From: Apostichopus japonicus
Lineage: Eukaryota; Echinodermata; Holothuroidea; Aspidochirotida; Stichopodidae
Reading direction: 5' to 3'
Assembly (NCBI RefSeq): GCF_037975245.1
Contig: NC_092574.1
Location: 5,512,713-5,576,712, forward strand
Length of the DNA: 64,000 bases
Notes under the pieces: model-generated
Told to the model about the DNA's origin: nothing
Seen by the model: the letters and a program-made list of their open reading frames with translations, nothing else
The model's database searches: none
Program-made: the position numbers and the translations under genes
Part shown: positions 59,631-64,000 of the stretch, in pieces
How the letters are laid out: the number at the start of each line of letters is the position of its first letter
Position numbering within the stretch: position 1 is the stretch's first letter

Positions 59631-60232
59631 AGGGTGTTACTAAAACGAATGACAATTGCTTTACACATAACGAATGACAGTATGTTGTACACACTAAAAA
59701 ATTGCGTTGACTAAAACGAATGCGGGTGAATGACAGCACAGACATTTGCTTCAACCGGATATCACAGTTCAGACTTTGTGGGTATATTGAAGCCACGCAA
59801 ACCGAGTGGACGCGAAGTGCGTTGCTTACAGATCTAGTAAAGAACGGAGAAGATACAAACGCACCTTATAGTAAATTAATCGTGGATAAATCAGTTAGCC
59901 AGCACCTATCAATTACTTAAGTTATCTTTCTATATAAATCTACAGAGGTAAATGTCAAAAGCAAAGCACTCAAGCGCATTCTCACACAAAAACTTTCCCT
60001 GATTTCTATCCGTAAACTACATCAAAACCCTGCAACCACGTAACATGCGATTTTCCTTAACTCATTTTTGCGCAGAAAACCAATAACCGCATTTACTCCA
60101 CTCCGTTAATCATTCTATCTCTTCTCACCACCGTCCTTCGTTGTTATTCGTTGTCATTCGAAAATGATAATTAACCCTGTACAAAGTCAATTGTCATTCG
60201 GTCATTCGCTGTCATTCGTTTTAGTTTGTCCT
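59631..60232. mobile_element. hAT-like MITE rich in GAATGAC repeats, perfect 8-bp duplication
   Basis: A 602-bp element flanked by TGATTCAT on both sides (59623-59630 and 60233-60240). The left end AGGGTGTTACTAAAACGAAT and the inverted right end AGGACAAACTAAAACGAAT share ACTAAAACGAATGACA. Several CGAATGAC words (left) and GTCATTCG words (right) repeat subterminally, as transposase-binding repeats do in hAT elements. No transposase is encoded. Confidence 0.9.
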
Positions 60233-60240
60233 TGATTCAT

Positions 60241-62161
60241 ACCATGATTCATGAATCTAGTGCCATTCCGCCTATGTACATACCTGTCCGCCATGGCGGA
60301 AGGGCTCCAAGTCCAAACCCATGGCGTTTACGATCGAATTTCGAAGTCATTCCACAAAGATATTAATGTAATCAATTATTTTTTCAGTCATTCACATGAC
60401 TGCAGATATTTTTATTATGTGATCAATACATGATATAAATGTCGCAATTTGGGAAAACATCGGGTACATTTCACCGCTAACTCTGGCAAACAAGGCTTCA
60501 GAGGAACTTAAAAGTTATTCCCACAGATATTTGATTAAAGTTATCACAAAATGTTATGGAAAAGCATGGATAACATTTTACATTTATATTTCTAACCTAT
60601 GTATACTAACATAACTCCTACCCACAATAATGTGCTCTTTCCGCTATAGAAAAGTGCTTTACCGCCATGTCAGTAACATGGCGGAAAGGCCCTTTTTTAA
60701 TGACTAAAAGAGCACATTTTCGATGGCGGGAAGTACCAATGGCAGAATGACACTGCCCCCCGGGCAGTATTGGTACTGAAATGAAGCACAGTAGACATCT
60801 GTAAGTGTAGCCTAGCCTCACAATCACATTAAAGTCAGGCCTATTGGTATTGCAAGTTATGCTGCTGGTAGCATTTGTGCTGCACCAGAGGCAACACTAT
60901 TGACTGACAGTGTCACTGCTGAACAGAACAGGTGTCCCAAGTCCTACAGGCTAGGCCTAACAAAGGATAAGCCGCTCTTTTGGTAAAACAGATCAAATCT
61001 TCTCTTGCACTACAGGTAAATATTAAATATAAATGTTTTAATTTTATCCAGTGTATTCTCATACTCAAAACAATATGTTTTGCAAAGTTTATCATCATGT
61101 AGATTATCCTGTAGTATAGGTACCCAATGAAGTTTGATTGTATATGACTCTTAGAGGCCATCATTTGTCTGTCATCCAACCCTCACCACCATTGTCTTAG
61201 CATCAAGCGTGACATAAACACCGGGAATATTAGCACATGATTTGTATACCAGAATGATATTAACTGACATGGTTTGGAATCAATTGGTTCAGTCACTACA
61301 TAGTACTCATCATTATGACATCATTCATTCTTTACCTATAACAATCATTGGCTGCAATCCCATTGGTCAAAGTACAAGTATGGTACAAAACAACATTGGT
61401 TCTCAAACTACAGGTTGTGACCTCAATTTGAGTCGCCCGGTTATTTTAATAATGTTATTAAAATACAGGCATCGACCGTCTTAGTCTAGCAGTCTATTGG
61501 CTTTTCTACGCTGGTGAATACCGTCCTTTTGCATGAAAACTTGAAAAGATCCCGAGTGATTTTTTTTAGGTCACATCAAGATGAAATGTTGATGTTGAAA
61601 ATGTTTCATTTAGTGTGTTCCAGTGAATCGGAATCACTGCTAGCCTCCTTTAACAAATCATGTTTAACCAATCTCACAATGTGAATTGTGAAACGTTTTT
61701 TTTCAATTTCTCCCTGGAACATAAAGTTTAATGAGTTCTATGTCTTGAGATAAGCTCTTCAAGAACTAGATTATGCTGGGTAAATATGAGAATGAAGGCA
61801 ACTTAGGCAAAGTAGTATATTCTGCACTGATCAAATTAGGAGTTGACACTGTTTGCAACCTAAAATTCTTAGCAGGAGGTATACTACATATAAAAAAAAA
61901 TCTTTTTCGACCAAAGATCACGAACCTAATCATGTACAGTATAGCTTGAGACAGTTAAAGTCCATTTTAAAAATACAGATAATATAAAACACACTGTCTG
62001 GCCTATGAGGAAGACTTATGTGTTAATAAATTTTACCCATTAACTTACTGTATTTGAGTGATGATACCATCTGAAAACTGGTACAGTTTGATGTGCTCTG
62101 AGTAGATTATTACTCGGGGTCAAGTACATTACTTTTCTTTTTCTTTTCATTTTTGTTTTAG
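60241..62161. other. ILK upstream region with ATGGCGG words and hairpins
   Basis: ATGGCGG (YY1-type core) occurs near 60293, 60678 and 60723, and inverted near 60661. Two hairpins sit here: AATGTGCTCTTT/AAAGAGCACATT spanning 60628-60718 with an inner CCGCCATGT/ACATGGCGG, and AGTACCAATGGCAG/CTGCC..CAGTATTGGTACT at about 60732-60777. ILK's first 5' untranslated exon must lie in or before this stretch, since its coding exon starts at an acceptor (60 to 61 of 62160-62161). Confidence 0.4.
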
Positions 62162-62171
62162 TGCACTTAAA

Positions 62172-62260
62172 ATGGATGACATTTTCTCCCAAATTCGAGA
62201 AGGGAATGCTGTTTTTGTGAGAGTCTGGTTGGACAAAGTGGAGAATGATCCAAATCAAGG
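62172..62260 (+). CDS. ILK: ILK coding exon 1
   Basis: The exon begins at 62162 after TTTTGTTTTAG. The ATG is at 62172-62174. 29 codons plus GG, donor GTAGGT. Confidence 0.96.
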
Positions 62261-63546
62261 GTAGGTTGTTACAATTGGTCTAATATAGAATAGTGTATCA
62301 TTTGATTTGATCTTTAGATGTGTAAAGGTCACATAAGGTGAAATTATATGCACAATACATGTATACTCCCTATTTGCATAAATAGTACTATGATGGTATT
62401 GTAAGCACTGAGGTTATGTTAGGTAATGTTAGGCGGTGTCTTCTATTAATATTGCCAGTCAATATTTGGTAGTCTTTGGACTGCCTGTAATTATAGAACA
62501 CGTTAACGTTACCCTCCTGGTATCTATGTATGTATGTTATAAAGCACCCAATGTTGGGAAACAGGTTTTTTTTTCTTTTTTCGCAACTGTTATCTTTCAC
62601 TATTTATGTACTAAGTGTCATAATTGGATTCTTCTGTCTGTAAAAAACAGAAGATTTTTGGACATTTCTCCTCTTTCTGCCTGAAAATGTTACACTTCAT
62701 ATGAATAGCTGCACTTGGTCACTGGATACTTATAGTGATGTTGCTCTGATTCTTGTCCTCTAGCGATGATCATGGGTTCAGTCCCATGCACTGGGCCAGT
62801 AAAGAGGGACATTTGAATATTGTAGATATGCTGATCAGTCGAGGAGCCAAAATCAACTCTACAAATATGGGGGATGATACAGCACTGCATCTAGCTTCTG
62901 CTCATGGCCATCGAGAAATAGTTATGAAGGTAAAAATTCTATTCTATGTTCATGGATGAGTTTACTTTATATACTAATTCTCCAATAACTGTTGTAATAA
63001 TGTTGTGTTGAATTTTAATAAATTCACAGTTTTAATGATGCATACAGTTATCTATGTTGTAGACAATGAAGTCATATTTAAGGAGACAATTGATGCTGCC
63101 TTGCATTGATTCCGATCAAATTTTCAATGCTATTGAATTTGATACAATTATCACATAACAATATATACAGTAGATCATTAGATTGGTTAATACACAATTT
63201 TGTTTAAAATTGGTCTATTATTAGACGACAGACATCACCATGTAAAATAAGGGGTAATTGAAGATGTAAAAATATAAATTATGTTATTTGTTCAGACATA
63301 TATATATTAACAGTTTCTACAGTTTTTGTGTCAGATTTTGTATGACCAAATTCTGCAGTGGCCCTTGAAGAATAATACTCGTTCATTCATACCTGAACAA
63401 AACTAGTTAAGTACTACTGTTTCAGAGTATTTATTGTCTCTACTTTACAGTTACTGCAGTGTAAAGCAGACTTGAATGCTGTTAATGAGCATGGCAACAC
63501 ATCTCTTCATTATGCTTGTTTCTGGGGATATGAACAAATAGCAGAG
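62172..63546 (+). CDS. ILK: Integrin-linked kinase, first three coding exons (partial)
   Basis: ILK is a pseudokinase scaffold of focal adhesions. Its N-terminal ankyrin repeats bind PINCH and its C-terminal part binds parvin and integrin tails. Exons 62172-62260, 62764-62929 and 63451-63546 join with GT-AG borders and matching phases, giving 117 residues, closely colinear with vertebrate [58 protein letters not shown] and [18 protein letters not shown]. Ankyrin repeats at about residues 33-64 and 65-97, with a fourth begun. The acceptor at 62160-62161, ten bases before the ATG, shows that a 5' untranslated exon lies upstream. The remaining exons are beyond the right edge. Confidence 0.97.
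62764..62929 (+). CDS. ILK: ILK coding exon 2
   Basis: Acceptor TGTCCTCTAG; the first C completes a Gly codon. 55 codons from DDHGF to EIVMK, donor GTAAAA. Ankyrin repeats 2 and 3. Confidence 0.97.
63451..63546 (+). CDS. ILK: ILK coding exon 3
   Basis: Acceptor TCTACTTTACAG, donor GTGAGC. 32 codons from [15 protein letters not shown] to YEQIAE. Completes ankyrin repeat 3 and starts repeat 4. Confidence 0.96.
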
Positions 63547-64000
63547 GTGAGCAACTTTCTAAGAGATGCATCATGTGTGTATATTTTAATAAGATAAGAT
63601 GAGACCCCCCCACCCCCCTCCCCCCATTTTTTTCCGGGTGGTAACTGTATGTACCACAAAGTGATTATTTGGCAAAATAGCGTTAATATTTATTAAAATC
63701 AAGTGGATTATGTCAAGTTGCGAGTTTTTTAGAATCTGAGCTCCAATTATGCTCTTGCAAATATTTCTTAATGATGGGTACATATTATTTACTGAATTAC
63801 TAATTATTAATTTATTAGTGTGAACACACTGTAAATGAAGCTGTTTAAATCAGAAGAAAATTAAATTATTTTAGGGGAAACATTAGATCAGGGTTTATTA
63901 TATAGTTTTAAGGAGGTCTGTTCTTAACGTACCATATATGTTATTTATGTAACTAGTAATATTTTGTACTGGAACTGTATACACTTATATCTCGTCAGGA
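63547..64000 (+). other. ILK intron 3, start
   Basis: Begins with donor GTGAGC and runs to the window edge. It holds a C-rich run near 63606-63625 and otherwise AT-rich sequence; no fourth coding exon is seen before 64000. Confidence 0.8.

Noticed and set aside
1-64000. CRISPR arrays, operons, phage or bacterial genes
   Set aside because: All tandem repeats lack the repeat-spacer form, and the genes are spliced animal genes.

Overview
The window is animal nuclear DNA: AT-rich, spliced genes with GT-AG introns, and a heavy load of transposons and minisatellites. It looks like a marine invertebrate deuterostome, most likely an echinoderm. That placement is an inference from a VEGF-C-like gene, near-vertebrate pirin and ILK sequences, DR1-bearing tandem repeats, a Penelope-type fragment and the many TAGGCCTA octamers. 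No species can be named from the sequence alone.

Three real genes were rebuilt exon by exon. (1) 14337-19225, plus strand: four exons of a VEGF-C/D-like growth factor (PDGF/VEGF cystine knot followed by a C-terminal CXCXC cysteine-rich tail). The 5' exon(s) with the signal peptide were not found. (2) 30397-53379, minus strand: pirin, with eight coding exons, 283 codons and all four iron ligands conserved. (3) 62172-63546, plus strand: the first three coding exons of integrin-linked kinase (ILK), ending partway through the ankyrin domain; the gene runs off the right edge.

Decayed coding remnants: a THAP-domain pseudogene (about 40610-40858, minus) and an acidic ORF fragment (40099-40367, plus), both inside the 11 kb last intron of pirin; a 5'-truncated LINE ORF2 tail (45823-46918, minus); and the 3' end of a Penelope-like element with a hammerhead-ribozyme-like motif (42459-42908, plus). 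The last two also lie in pirin introns.

Mobile elements: at least five short non-autonomous elements have terminal inverted repeats and 8-bp flanking duplications, as hAT-type transposons do (12880-13247, 21991-22672, 29949-30342, 56324-56799, 59631-60232), plus 58065-58439 with a 7/8 match. There is also a 122-bp near-perfect palindrome with a 9-bp duplication (15319-15440), a 1.5 kb fold-back with perfect 77-bp inner arms (16271-17801), a TTAA-flanked fold-back (48193-48762) and two tRNA-derived SINEs.

Minisatellites: 43-bp (10987-11576), 35-bp (20751-21235), about 143-bp (25600-26100), 65-bp (32804-33060), 31-bp (34468-35713), 46-bp (36241-36979) and 100-bp (51046-52324) units.

Layout: 1-14 kb transposon debris and no recognised gene; 14-19 kb the VEGF-like gene; 20-30 kb repeats; 30-53 kb pirin; 53-62 kb upstream regions of pirin and ILK with several MITE-like elements; 62-64 kb ILK. 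The three genes are unrelated in function. Most open frames are short and fall in repeats. I saw no operon-like or multi-gene system.
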